Assembly: GCA_016271365.2 (NCBI GenBank)
Contig: CM057456.1
Location: forward strand, 160,754,501 to 160,818,500
From: Neoceratodus forsteri
Lineage: Eukaryota; Chordata; Ceratodontiformes; Ceratodontidae
Length of the DNA stretch: 64,000 nt
Direction: 5' to 3'
The notes beneath the pieces were generated by a model. That model saw only the letters and a list, made by a program, of their open reading frames with translations. It ran no database searches and was not told the DNA's origin. Numbering within the stretch: position 1 is the first letter of the stretch; each line of letters begins with the position of its first letter. Positions 54,863 through 64,000 of the stretch are shown piece after piece. The position numbers and the translations under genes were made by a program.

Positions 54863-54969
54863 GCAAATGCGGAAATTGGAAGTGTTCGCTGCTATACTGC
54901 AGTAGGCCAGCCAGTGACGACACAGTTGTATTTTGAACTGTGTAAGGACCTGAAGATAGCTACAGATCT
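54863..54969 (+). CDS. Putative internal exon of the unidentified host gene
   Basis: Follows TTATTTAAG and is followed by GTAAGTACATC, a strong donor. 107 bp; one frame is open: ANAEIGSVRCYTAVGQPVTT then QLYFELCKDLKIATDL. It keeps three CpGs in an otherwise CpG-poor stretch and matches no repeat here. It starts in phase 0, as the segment ending at 51,092 requires, and ends in phase 2. The acceptor's pyrimidine tract is weak. The sequence looks like part of a folded globular protein. I do not recognise the family, and no further exon is visible before the window ends. Confidence 0.55.
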
Positions 54970-55164
54970 GTAAGTACATCAAATTTCCTTGCCTCCTGTT
55001 ATATGGGTGTAGTCTGTTCTTCATCTAACAAAAACATTACACCTGGTATCTTGCATTTTTGTGGACCAATCGAATAAAGAATTAAAAGTGGCAAGTTTTG
55101 TACATATTTTTTCAATGACATATCTTTTACTAATGAACAGAGGTTGTACTATATTTTCTTTTAA
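54970..55164. other. Putative intron sequence
   Basis: Short AT-rich spacer between the exon-like segment and the antisense CR1-like tail. Confidence 0.4.
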
Positions 55165-55450
55165 CACAGAAATATAGAAATTGTCAGCAGAAAAGGACCA
55201 CGTGGTCCACCCAACCTGTCCAGATATTCCTTGCCTAATCTGTCTCCGCAGACCCTAGCTGGTCTCAGGTGACAATTCCCTCCACCTGTCTTTTTCTAAT
55301 ATTCCCCTATGTCTATCCCATGCATGCCTGAAGGTCCCCCCACTCCCACTATTTCTGCCACCACCACTTGTGCTGGCAGCCTGTTCCAGGTATCTGCAGT
55401 ACCATGCTTTTAGTGAAGTAGAACTTCCTCACACCCCTCGTAAACACCAT
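55165..55450 (-). mobile_element. CR1-like LINE 3' end, antisense
   Basis: Third copy of the CR1-like 3' terminus. It begins with AGAAATATAGAAATTGTCAGC, the reverse of the TTTCTAT tail, then GGTCCACCCAACCTGTCCAG, and reaches back into the ORF2 closing region (the complement encodes a TAxxWNRLPAxxxGGG relic near 55,380). 5'-truncated where the next LINE begins. Confidence 0.75.
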
Positions 55451-57850
55451 CCAACTCCAGCTAATGGAAAAATCCCCGACGGCCTTGACCCCAAGCTGCT
55501 CCATCTCTCTGCATACTCTATTGCTTATCCTTTGACTAATCTTCTGAAACTCTTTTTTTTACATGCTACAGTTCCTGATGCTTGGAAGTCTGCTACTGTG
55601 ATCCCACTCCCTAAAAGGTGGGAACACCTCCAACTCATGCAACTTCCACCCCATCTCTCTACTCCCCACTCTGGCTAAACTTCAGGAACATCTGGCCCTG
55701 GAGCAACTCTCTTCCTCCTTCCTTGACTCCTCCTCTTTCACCCCTTTCCAGTCTGGGTTCAGCAAAGACCACTCCACCATCACCTCCCTCCTCCAGCTCA
55801 CTGACTCCATTCTCTCAGGCACGGATCAGGGATGCATCACCTCTGCCATCTTTGTCGATCTGACCAAAACCTTCAACACTGTCTCTCACTCCCTTCTCCT
55901 CAGCAAGCTGACTGCGGCTGGCCTCTCTGATTCAGCCACAAGCTGGTTCCAGTCCTACCTCGTAGGCTGGTCTCAGACTGTCAGAGTAGGCAACTCCCTC
56001 TCCCCTCCTCTCCCAATCAACACAGGTGTCCCCAAGGCTCAGTATTTGGACTAACATTGTTTTCTATTTTCCTGCATGACCCTCCTAACATCTGCACATC
56101 TTCATCTATCCACATGTATGCAGACGACACTGTGTTATTCTCCTCCGGAAACTCCCCCTCCAAGATGGCCACCAGCCTTCAGCTGGACTTCAACAATGGC
56201 CAACACTGGTTTAATGCAAACCAACTCTCTATGAACGTCAAAAAAACAGTATCTCTGATCTTTGGCTCCAGATAAAAACTGGCCAGGTTTGATCCCACTC
56301 CCACCTTCCACACCCTCTCTGGCTCAACACTGGATGATGTAGCCACATTTAAGTACCTTGTTCTATGGCTAGACAAAAATCTAGACTTCGAAGTACACAC
56401 TGACGCCATCCACAAAAAATGACTCCCTAGACTTGATGCTCTGTACAGACACCACAGCTGCCTGCCACAGCAAGCCAGGAGAGAAATCATCCAAAAGAGG
56501 ATTCTCCCTATCTTCGATTTCGGGGAAAGAGTCTACAGCTCTGCCCCTAAAGCCACCCTATCCAGGCTGGACACACTCTTCACATCATTCTGCAACTACA
56601 TATTTGGCTGCCTTCTATGTACTCACCACTGTGACCTCTGTTCCTCGCTCTTCTTTCCCTCTCTCCATGCCAGATGCCTGTCATACATCGCCAATTTAGC
56701 TGGGAAGTTCTGGCTCGGTTCCCTGCCGCCCTATTTGCCTCCCCCTTATCGACCCCTCCCCTCCTGCTATAGCCTCCATACCTCTACACACAGAACTCTA
56801 GCACTCCCACCAAGGCACACTACATCTGGCTATGCTGCCTTCTCGTATAAGTTCTCCAATGTCTGGAACTCCCTCCCGCTAGAAATTCGCTTCTGCTCAA
56901 TCCCGCCATTCATTTTCATGCCTCCTCCAGTAACCACTCTACTAATTGCTGCAACTGCACCTAACACCCTCTCTGCCTAATGAATTTTCCCATCACCCCC
57001 TCACTACCCCCACCCTCCCTCCCATTTGAAGATTCCTCCAGCTGGAGCCTCCACTCCCATTTCCAGGTTACCTCTAGGAGTCTCCTTCCTCTTCACCCCA
57101 CCTCCCTCCTGTCCCTCCCACTACTCCCCCACCGATCTGCCAGGTCCTGTTCCCTTGCAGGGTTCTCAGCATCCTGAAGGGACTAGTTCTAGGGTTGCCT
57201 CTCTTCCTCTCCCCATCCCCCCCTCTCTCCTCTGCCACCTGCCCCCCCACTACTCCCCCTTCACCTTATCTGCCCGGTCCTGTTCCCTTGCAGGGTTTCT
57301 CAGCATCCTGAAGGAGACTAGTTCTTGGTTACCTCTCTTCCCTCCCCTCCCCTCCTCTCTCTCCACCTTATCTACCAGGTCCTGTTCCTTGCAGGGTTCT
57401 CAGCATCCTGAAGCGGACTAGTTCTTGGGTTGCCTCTTTTCCCTCCCTCCTTCCCACGCTATTCACCTCTGCTTTGTGTAATAACTGCCTTTCTTTTTGA
57501 TTCTAATTTAGCACTTGGTAGCCCTGAGCTTAGCCTACCACTTCTAGCACTTCTAGGTGTTCTCCATCTTCTGGCCTTTACTTTATGGGTTACACGTCTT
57601 TGGTTTATTACTGTGTATGCTGTATCTGCATATTGTTTTGCCTACCCCAGTCTGTCTCAACCAATGTCTCTGACCTTAGCTTAGTTATGTATCAAGCTCC
57701 TTTTATGCGATACTGTCTGCTGTCATGGATTAAAATGTACTGTATGGGGGGATGCTAATGAGCAGCTAAAGGAACAAGTCACATCTCTCTGGAGCTCCGC
57801 ACCACAAGGCTGAAATAAGTGTAATTGTACAAAATAAATTAAAATTACTG
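55451..57850 (+). mobile_element. Rex1/CR1-like LINE, RT core to 3' end
   Basis: Starts within the RT at NGKIPDGLDPKLLHLS (the PDG box), then VPDAWKSATVIPLPK, FQSGFSKDHSTITSLLQL, IFVDLTKTFNTVSHSLL (motif A), INTGVPK (motif B, then a frame break), and IHMYADDTVLFSSG near 56,120 (motif C, intact YADD). It continues with NQLSMNVKKTVSLIFGS, FKYLVLWLDKNLDF and FSYKFSNVWNSLPLEIR near 56,860 at the end of ORF2. The 3' UTR is pyrimidine-rich with a tandem repeat and ends in ACAAAATAAATTAAAATT near 57,850. Related to, but distinct from, the 15.9-kb fragment (PDGLHPRLL). Confidence 0.82.
57139..57440. repeat. 100-130-bp tandem repeat in the LINE 3' UTR, three units
   Basis: CAGGTCCTGTTCCCTTGCAG with GGGTTCTCAGCATCCTGAAG and GACTAGTTCT occurs three times, starting near 57,141, 57,272 and 57,375. 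Units are joined by variable CT-rich stretches. Confidence 0.85.
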
Positions 57851-57881
57851 TAGTCAACTGACCTCTAAATAGCTCTCACTA

Positions 57882-58728
57882 TGGACAAATTCCTGTCCAT
57901 GGACAAAATGTCGCCAAACAGCAAAAAATATGAAAAAATCTGCGAAGCACAATGGCGCGACGGAGAGTGGAGTAACCCGATCTCTTTCTTGGCCAGGAGA
58001 TCGCAATAATAAGCAAGACAATCTCTGAACAAGAATTAACGGACCTCAAGCTATGCTGGGACCACTTCAAGCAATCCATCTCTGGTCTCACATCGGAGCT
58101 AAAGCAGCATACCAGGAGACTGAATGAGGTGGAGCTGAGAATATCAGACCTGGGGGACACCACAAGGGCAATGCTGGAAAAAGTGCCGCGGTTACAGAAT
58201 GAGCAGGAGCAGCTGAAAATGCCTTAGACTAAAAGGAGAATTATAGCGGAAGACACAACCTGTGACTCTGAGGCCTACCAGAAGGAGCTGAGAAAGGAAA
58301 CCTCATGGACTTTTGAGAGGAGGTTCTCCCTAGATTATTGGGCCTGGCAGCTAAGAACAGCAGACTGAAAGTTGAGCGAGCCCACAGGGTATTAGCGCCA
58401 TGCCCGCCCAGGGACCAGCCACTGCGGCAAGTAAATTTTAGGATACACCACTTCCCAAACTGCCAGGCCTTGATGACAGCTTTCTGAAATAAGAAGGAGC
58501 TGATTTTTGAGGGGCATAAACTCACGCTACAACATGTCATGTCACTTCGAATTCAGAAAAAAAAGGCAGCAATTCAATAGTCTGATGGATCAGATGTGGG
58601 AGAGTGGTCTCGACTTCTTCATGGTGTTCCCTGCCACTGTAAAGGTGCGCTCAGAAGGAGCTACATACTCATTTTGGGAACCATCGGAGCTGCAGGAACT
58701 CCTGGATGAATGGGATAAGAAGGGCTGA
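57882..58728 (+). pseudogene. L1/Tx1-like ORF1 remnant
   Basis: Begins MDKFLSMDKMSPNSKKYEKI. A broken coiled-coil region (RLNEVELRISDLGDTTRAML) leads to the RRM-like part, ERAHRVLAPCPPRDQPLRQV-type residues near 58,375-58,430. The last part is open: HVMSLRIQKKRQQFNSLMDQ and SGLDFFMVFPATVKVRSEGA, then ELLDEWDKKG with a TGA at 58,726. Both this and the other L1 ORF1 carry an ERAHR motif. Multiple stops in the first half. Confidence 0.75.
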
Positions 58729-59680
58729 CTGGTTATAATGTAAGGTGTAACTTTTACTTCTTTACTTTCTAACACCCTAACTGTATTGCAGCATGCTACT
58801 GAGGAGCTGAAGGGGGTGAGAGAGCCTAGTAAACTCTCACTGCTCTGTTCTGAGGCCTCCCCATGGACTAAAGACATAACTTTTCTCCTGGAGGGCTGCT
58901 GCTCTGTTTTCCCGTGGCCCAAAATGAATGCACTGCCATCATCATGGGGTGGCCCACGAATGAGCTAAATGACTCTCAAGGGACTTTGGGTGGGGGATCA
59001 GATGGCAGAGGGTTATATATATGTTTTACTGCTTTGGAGGACTACTGAAATGGCTCGAGGAACCATTGACTTGGGGGAAAACAACTGGTGAAAATGAAAA
59101 TGACACAGCAAACTTACTGATGGGGGAAGGGGGACCTAGCACAGGTGGGTGGGTGCTGGCTCCCCACGTCTCTTGTTGTGACCTTCCCCCTGGGAAGAAT
59201 AAACTTAATGAACAACAAGGAAAACGATTGAGGGGGATAAGGGAGAACATGTTGAAGTAGCTAAAACTCTCCAAGCAACGGGCAGCATACGAGGTGGGCC
59301 AACACAAAGAGTGTGCTGTACGGGGTGGAAGGGAGACATTGACAGTTCAGCATGTTAAAAGGAATGGGAAAACTCCTCAGTGGCAGACCCGAGGAAGCAA
59401 ACCTGCAGAGTCTAGGAGCTGGAAAATGACTGCCTTGGAAATCTGGACAAGACAAGGCAGGAAGTGCTAAGATATTTCACACAAACAATAACAACAGATA
59501 AAGAGGGGTGTGGAGGGAGGGGGGCGGAAGTTATTTGTTGCAGTTACTGTCAGCATGAACCGCATGGAGTGCTTTGCTTATGGGCCTGGATTAAAGGGGC
59601 TCTTGGGAAGAAAATTAAACAGGATAAAACTCCAGAAAGTGTCTAAGATGCAAGGATGGTATGACAATGGCACGTGATCA
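58729..59680. other. Spacer between ORF1 and ORF2 of the second L1
   Basis: 0.95 kb with only short ORFs and no recognised domain. Confidence 0.45.
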
Positions 59681-59689
59681 ATATTGTGC

Positions 59690-60370
59690 TATAATCTCCT
59701 GAAATGTCAAGGGGGTTCACATCTCTGTCCAAAAGGGCCAATGTATTTGAAATTAATGAATGTATGTTGAAATGAAAAGGGGCTAGTTTCACCTTCCTCC
59801 AAGAAATCCATTTAACACTCAAAGAGCATAATAATTATGTGGGGGTCTGGGCTGGGGTCTGCCACGCAGCTTCCTATAATTCTCACAAGAGAGGAGTTGC
59901 TACACTGGTGCACAATAATTTTCCATTTATACATCTCCGTACGATATGGGATCCTGCAGAGTGTTGGTTTGTCTTTGTGGTGGGGGAGTTGCAGGGGCAA
60001 ATGATGACTTTTGGTAATATTTACACTCCATCAGTGATGGAGCCTGCCTTCTACCAAAAGATCACAGATCTGACAGTAAAAGAACAATTCCCCAATCTGA
60101 TAATGGGGAGGACTTTAATTACATGGCAGACCCCAACCTGGATTACTCAGGATCACGACTTCGGGGGCTAGCGGTTATTCAACAATGGCAGCTGGGCCTC
60201 ATAGATCTAAACCTAGTGGATGCCTGGCGGACAGCAAAACCGGGAGCCAAAGAGTATACTTTTTTCTCCCATCCTCATATAACCTGGTCAAGACTACCTA
60301 TACATGCAGAGGGACCTCTACTCTATATACGATGTGACGCACAGCCCTATATTTTTTATCGGCCCATGCC
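59690..60370 (+). pseudogene. L1/Tx1-like ORF2 endonuclease remnant
   Basis: NVKGVHISVQKG, FTFLQEIHLTLKEHNNYVG (catalytic Glu), SHKRGVATLVHNNFPF and MTFGNIYTPSVMEPAFYQ. A frame change near 60,110 follows, inside the GGDFN motif (the DNA reads GGGGAGGACTTTAATTACAT). Then DLNLVDAWRTAKPGAKEYTF and FSHPHITWSRL (SRLD region). The final SDH motif is eroded. Two or more frameshifts. Confidence 0.8.
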
Positions 60371-60442
60371 ATGGCCCAGATGAAAGTGGTTTTAATATGC
60401 AGAGAGGAAAGGAGAGGGGGTGGAGATTTCCTACATATTTAT

Positions 60443-60871
60443 AATGTATGGTAGAACATTGTTACAGGTAGAAATCTACCTTTTTATAACAACGTTTTAC
60501 CATCGATGTGACTTCACGATGTTGTTAACCCATCGATGGTATGTCTCATCGATGGGTTAACAACTGGGAACTGTCAGGGCATGCACGCAGCTGGATTGGA
60601 CGGCCTTGAAACGGCCACAGCAGTGAGGACAGAGCAGTGGGGAAATAAAAAAAACAGCAGTAAGGAACTGCTTTCTTTTCTAAAAAAACAAACTGGTACC
60701 ATACACTATAAAAGTTAATGTACGGTACATCGATGGGTAACCGTTTTGTTAGCCAATCTCGAGGTTGCCAAGGTGACGTAAACCGCTCAAGCTTCGCCCT
60801 TGAGGTTTACATGGTCGCCCTGGTAACCTCTCGATGGTTAACAAACCGGTTAACTATCGACGACCATACAT
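60443..60871. mobile_element. Palindromic MITE in the second L1
   Basis: About 429 bp with inverted ends ATGTATGGT...ACCATACAT. Removing it together with one TAT (or TTAT) rejoins the L1 frame as WRFPTYLSSILAKKEF, which sets the duplication at 3-4 bp (TAT/TTAT). Inside is a perfect inverted repeat with 18-bp arms at 60,521-60,538 and 60,547-60,564, built on GTTAACCCATCGATG. The ATCGATGG motif recurs near 60,500, 60,730 and, in the TCGATGGTTAAC form, near 60,832. No coding capacity; transposase family not determined. Confidence 0.78.
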
Positions 60872-60879
60872 TATCCTCT

Positions 60880-61173
60880 ATATTGGCCAAAAAAGAATTC
60901 CGAGACCTTCTGAAAGAACATTGGCAAATATATGTAGCAAACAACAAAGGGACAGTGGACTCAGAGGGTATTTTTTAGGAAGCAGGTAAGGTGTTTATGA
61001 GAGGAATAATCATTGGTTATGTGGCCAGAATAAAGAAGGATAGACAGCAGACACAGAAAGAGCTAGAGGAGAGGGTTGCGAAATTACAGCGGGAAGCAAT
61101 TCAGATGGGGGCAAGAGAGAAACTACAGAAACTGCTGGGAGGCCTTAAATTTAAGCCTCACAGAGGAAGCTAG
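60880..61173 (+). pseudogene. L1/Tx1-like ORF2 linker
   Basis: LSSILAKKEFRDLLKEHWQI, NKGTVDSEGIF, a stop, then EAGKVFMRGIIIGYVARIKK and RVAKLQREAIQMGAREKLQK. This is the basic, helical region that joins endonuclease and RT in L1 elements. Confidence 0.8.
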
Positions 61174-61289
61174 ATCGAGGCTACTATATGCAAGACAAAG
61201 GATATATGAATGGGAAATAAGCTAGGGTCCCTACTGGTACATCTTATTAAGGGGGTGCAAGATAAATAAACAAATAGTAACTATTAAAG

Positions 61290-62580
61290 ACAAGAAGGGG
61301 AGCTTGGTAAAGGAAGACACCCAAATCAGACAATGCTTTAAAGACTTTTATGATAAGCTTTACCAGGCAGAATGTCAGGGGTTGGACCAGGAAATGGAAG
61401 CATTTTTAGAGAGATTACCTATCCCTAGATTAAGTGAGGAACATAGGGCAGCACTTGGAGCTGACATAACAGTAGCAGAAGTAAATAGGGCTATAGGATG
61501 TCTCAAGAAGGGTAAAGCACCAGGCCCAGATGGATTTGGGGCAGAATACTATAAAGCGCTACATGGTGAGATAGCTGAAACCCTGAGAAATCTAATGGAG
61601 AAGGCAAGGGGGTAGGGGGGCTACTAAGGACATGCTGCAAAGCAAACGTCTGTGTCATCCCCAAGCCGAATAAAGACCCCACAGAGTGCTCTTCCTGCAG
61701 GCCATCTTCCCTTCTAAATTATGACTAAGATCATGACAAAGGTTTTGGCCCTCCAGCTAGAGAAACTGCTCCCACTAATAGTCCACTCAGACCAGATGAG
61801 TTTTGTGCAGGGAAGGCTGTCTTATCACAATATGAGAAGGCTGCTGAATGTAATCTGGTGGGGCTTTTGGCATCCTGGGTGAGCCTGTGTTCTGTCCATG
61901 GATGCCAAGAAGGTTTTTGATAGGATAGAATGGAAATACATGATGGAGGCACTAATGTGTTTTGGTCTGGGGAACAAGTTTATACAGATGGTGGGAATTT
62001 TTCATCAGGCCCCAACAGCAAAAGTTTTGGTGACTAGGCTGTTGTCCGAAGATTTCCAGCTGGAGAGGGGAACTAGGCAGGGGTGCACCCTCTGGGCCCT
62101 ATTATTTACAACTGTAATAGAGCCACTGATCAATAGGATCCAGGGCGACTCTAAGATTACAGGGGTCCTAGGTAAGAGGGGAGCTCGGCACACTATTACA
62201 TTGTACGCAGATGACATTCTGCTATTCCTAACCAAGCCGGAGCAGTCAATTCCAGCTCTACTACAAGTTATAGACCAATTTGCTGGGTTTTCAGGGTATA
62301 AGCTAAATTTATACAACTCATAAATTATGTTTTTAGGAGAGGACAGTAGAAAGGGGGCACATGGGGACTTATAGTACTTAGGGATCAAGGTGGGGAAGGA
62401 TTTAGGTACCCTGTATGGCCTAACTTATATACCACTCTTTGTGACCCTATTAAAAGATCTCGCCAGGTGGAAAGCACTACCAATATCCTGGATGGGTAGA
62501 AGTAACCTCCTCAAAATTGATGTGTTGCCCAGAATCTTGTATGTCATGCAAATGATGCCCTTTAGCCCCACGACTGCATC
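61290..62580 (+). pseudogene. L1/Tx1-like ORF2 reverse transcriptase
   Basis: QIRQCFKDFYDKLYQAEC, AIGCLKKGKAPGPDGFGAEY (PGPDG box intact), a frame-broken fingers region near 61,660-61,860, then SMDAKKVFDRIEWKYMMEAL (motif A), RGTRQGCTLWALLFTTVIEP (motif B; TLWA where PLSP is usual) and TITLYADDILLFL (motif C, intact YADD near 62,210). Stops near 62,320 and 62,375 precede YLGIKVGKDLG and ISWMGRSNLLKIDVLPRIL in the thumb. Confidence 0.85.
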
Positions 62581-62639
62581 AAGAAGTTAGAAAGGGGTTT
62601 TTATAGACTTCATATGGCAAGGGAAGAAACCAAGGATTA

Positions 62640-63777
62640 GCCTCAAAAAACTTAAGGCTGCAGGGACAAACAGAGGACTGAATTTCCCAGACATAAGAGG
62701 ATATTCCTTGACAACACAATATAGGTACATACAAAACTGGGTTAACAGGGGGAGTGCAGCGACATGGCTAGATCTCGAGGAGAGGGGTTGCCCAGGACAG
62801 GCCTCGGCCTATCTAGAGGATGGAGGACTACAAGCATACAAGAGAATAGATGACCCAAATCCACTGGTGGTCTCGTGTTTCGAGGCCTGGGATATCATTA
62901 GGAGGACGAAGGAAGAAAGGCAGGCAAACACCATACTGGTACCCGTGGTGGACAACCTGGACTTCTTACTGGGCCTAGGGGATTGGGGTTTCAGACTGTG
63001 GCAAGAGCGGGGGATAAGATATGTAGAGGACTTGTTAACTAGAACAGATATGCACATATTCCAAGAGATCCAAAGAGGTACGGGTGTGCCTCCCTCGCAC
63101 CTTTACAGATTTTTCCAGGTTCGAAACTACTGCAAGAAATTGGATAGACTAATGCTAGGAGACTCACCTCTGTTGGAAGAAGAAAGGTAAATATTAGGGG
63201 CAAGTATGAATGAGAAGGGATTGGTGTGTAGGGCAGTGAGAGTGGACAAGGCTTTCTTTCAGGGAGAAACCCAGAGGATTAAACGATGGTGGGAGAAAGA
63301 TCTCAATACAGAAATAACAGACCCTAACTGGGAACTGGTGCTAGGCTCGCACATGGGCCTGCTTCTATGCAACAAGTATAAAGAGATGCAATATAAATTT
63401 TTACACCACCTGTGTTACCCACCCAGTATGGTCCACAAGTTCCACTCAGAGGTGTCCCCAAACTGTGGAAAATGTGGAGTAACCAGGGGTACCCCTATCC
63501 ATTATTACTGGGAATGCCCGAATCTGAGGCCATATTGGAAGGGAGTGGCAGATGAACTCTCCAGGATGATGGGGTGACCTATAGAGTTTTCCCCATGAAC
63601 ACTACTTCTAGGAGTGGAGAAGGAAGATAATGGTGACTGGGACCTCCATCCCAGGTGGGTGAGGGTTCTCCTGGTGGTGGCCAGACAAGGGATACAAAAT
63701 TTATGGACAACCTTCTCAGTCCCCATGGCTGATCAATGGAGGGGCTTGGCAATCAAAGTATTAGCAGTGGACAGACT
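62640..63777 (+). pseudogene. L1/Tx1-like ORF2 C-terminal region with CCHC knuckle
   Basis: GLNFPDIRGYSLTTQYRYI, NTILVPVVDNLDFLLGLGDW, GVPPSHLYRFFQVRNYCKKL, a stop at 63,188, then QRIKRWWEKDLNTEITDPNW and CGKCGVTRGTPIHYYWECPN (zinc knuckle). After a stop near 63,576 it continues with WVRVLLVVARQGIQNLWTTF. It breaks off at AVDRL, where foreign sequence begins. Confidence 0.82.
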
Positions 63778-64000
63778 TGTCACAAACACACTCAGCAGGT
63801 CAGGCCCTCTGCTCCCACAGTGTCAACCTCCGAGTGCAGTAATGGGAACAGGTAACAGACAGGGTAACCCTCCTGTCTGCTTTTGGGTCTGAATCACCTT
63901 TAGTCTCAAGTTCTGGGGGTATTCAAACTGTGAACCTTATGCTAGCGTACCCAAATGTACAGGCTCAGATACGTACTCTCTTCAGGGACTGCGGTACAAT
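63778..64000 (+). other. Probable start of another insertion (LTR-like), cut by window edge
   Basis: L1 coding similarity ends abruptly and is followed by TGTCACAAACACACTCAGCA, a TG-initial sequence such as begins many LTRs. Nothing more can be said from 223 bases. Confidence 0.3.

Larger units (their letters stand above)
57852..63777 (+). mobile_element. Second L1/Tx1-like LINE, with a MITE in ORF2
   Basis: Directly follows the preceding LINE's tail. Order: ORF1 remnant (57,882-58,728), spacer, ORF2 endonuclease (59,690-60,370), linker with MITE (60,443-60,871), RT (61,290-62,580) and C-terminal knuckle region (to 63,777). Its protein motifs differ from those of the 25.6-kb L1, so it is a separate family of the same clade. 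The 3' UTR and tail are not seen: unrelated sequence starts at about 63,778 in the middle of the C-terminal coding region. Confidence 0.85.

Noticed and set aside
1..64000. tRNA, rRNA or other structural RNA genes, including tRNA-headed SINEs
   Set aside because: No cloverleaf with A and B boxes or rRNA-like sequence was recognised by eye; a covariance-model scan would be needed to exclude them.

Overview
This is a stretch of vertebrate nuclear DNA made almost entirely of transposable elements. L1/Tx1-like, L2 and CR1/Rex1-like LINEs, a Penelope-like element, a DIRS1-like tyrosine-recombinase retrotransposon, LTR elements and several MITEs lie side by side and inside one another. No prokaryotic gene organisation is present. 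The mix suits a large-genome amphibian (caecilian or salamander) or a lobe-finned fish; that assignment is inference from the repeat repertoire, not from a host gene I could name.

Layout. 1-0.9 kb: CR1-like 3' end split by an antisense LINE tail. 2.7-8.3 kb: antisense L2 LINE split by a non-autonomous LTR retrotransposon with two 896-bp LTRs (4,339-7,410). 9.1-10.6 kb: decayed Penelope-like element. 10.9-11.2 kb: antisense CR1-like 3' end. 13.6-15.1 kb: antisense LINE. 15.9-17.4 kb: LINE split by a hAT-type MITE with an 8-bp duplication. 17.6-18.9 kb: tandem repeats of 91 and about 145 bp. 19.0-22.7 kb: a nearly complete CR1/L2-superfamily LINE of the same family as the 13.6-kb copy. 23.4-25.3 kb: a foldback insertion with a 13-bp duplication and a pair of 430-bp direct repeats. 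25.56-42.85 kb: a full-length L1-like LINE with a 16-17 bp target-site duplication, opened up by at least four later insertions (a 2.0-kb probable solo LTR, a 6.2-kb DIRS element, a 1.1-kb AT-rich module, a 0.58-kb GC-rich module). 43.8-45.8 kb: sense L2 ending in an ATGAT-type microsatellite. 46.8-55.0 kb: the least TE-dominated part, with three exon-like segments on the + strand (46,882-46,974; 51,008-51,092; 54,863-54,969), separated by tandem repeats, a satellite-like array, a MITE and a LINE tail. 55.2-57.85 kb: antisense CR1 tail, then a Rex1/CR1-like LINE with a tandem-repeat 3' region. 57.85-63.78 kb: a second L1/Tx1-like LINE with a palindromic MITE in its ORF2. 63.78 kb to the end: probably the start of another insertion.

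None of the retroelement frames is intact: all carry stops or frameshifts. The reading frames of the two L1 copies and one LINE can be followed across the inserts, and this fixes several insertion points to the base. The only part likely to serve the host is the putative three-exon gene. I do not recognise its product, and its first intron does not close in phase with the exons I can see, so at least one exon is missing or one call is wrong.
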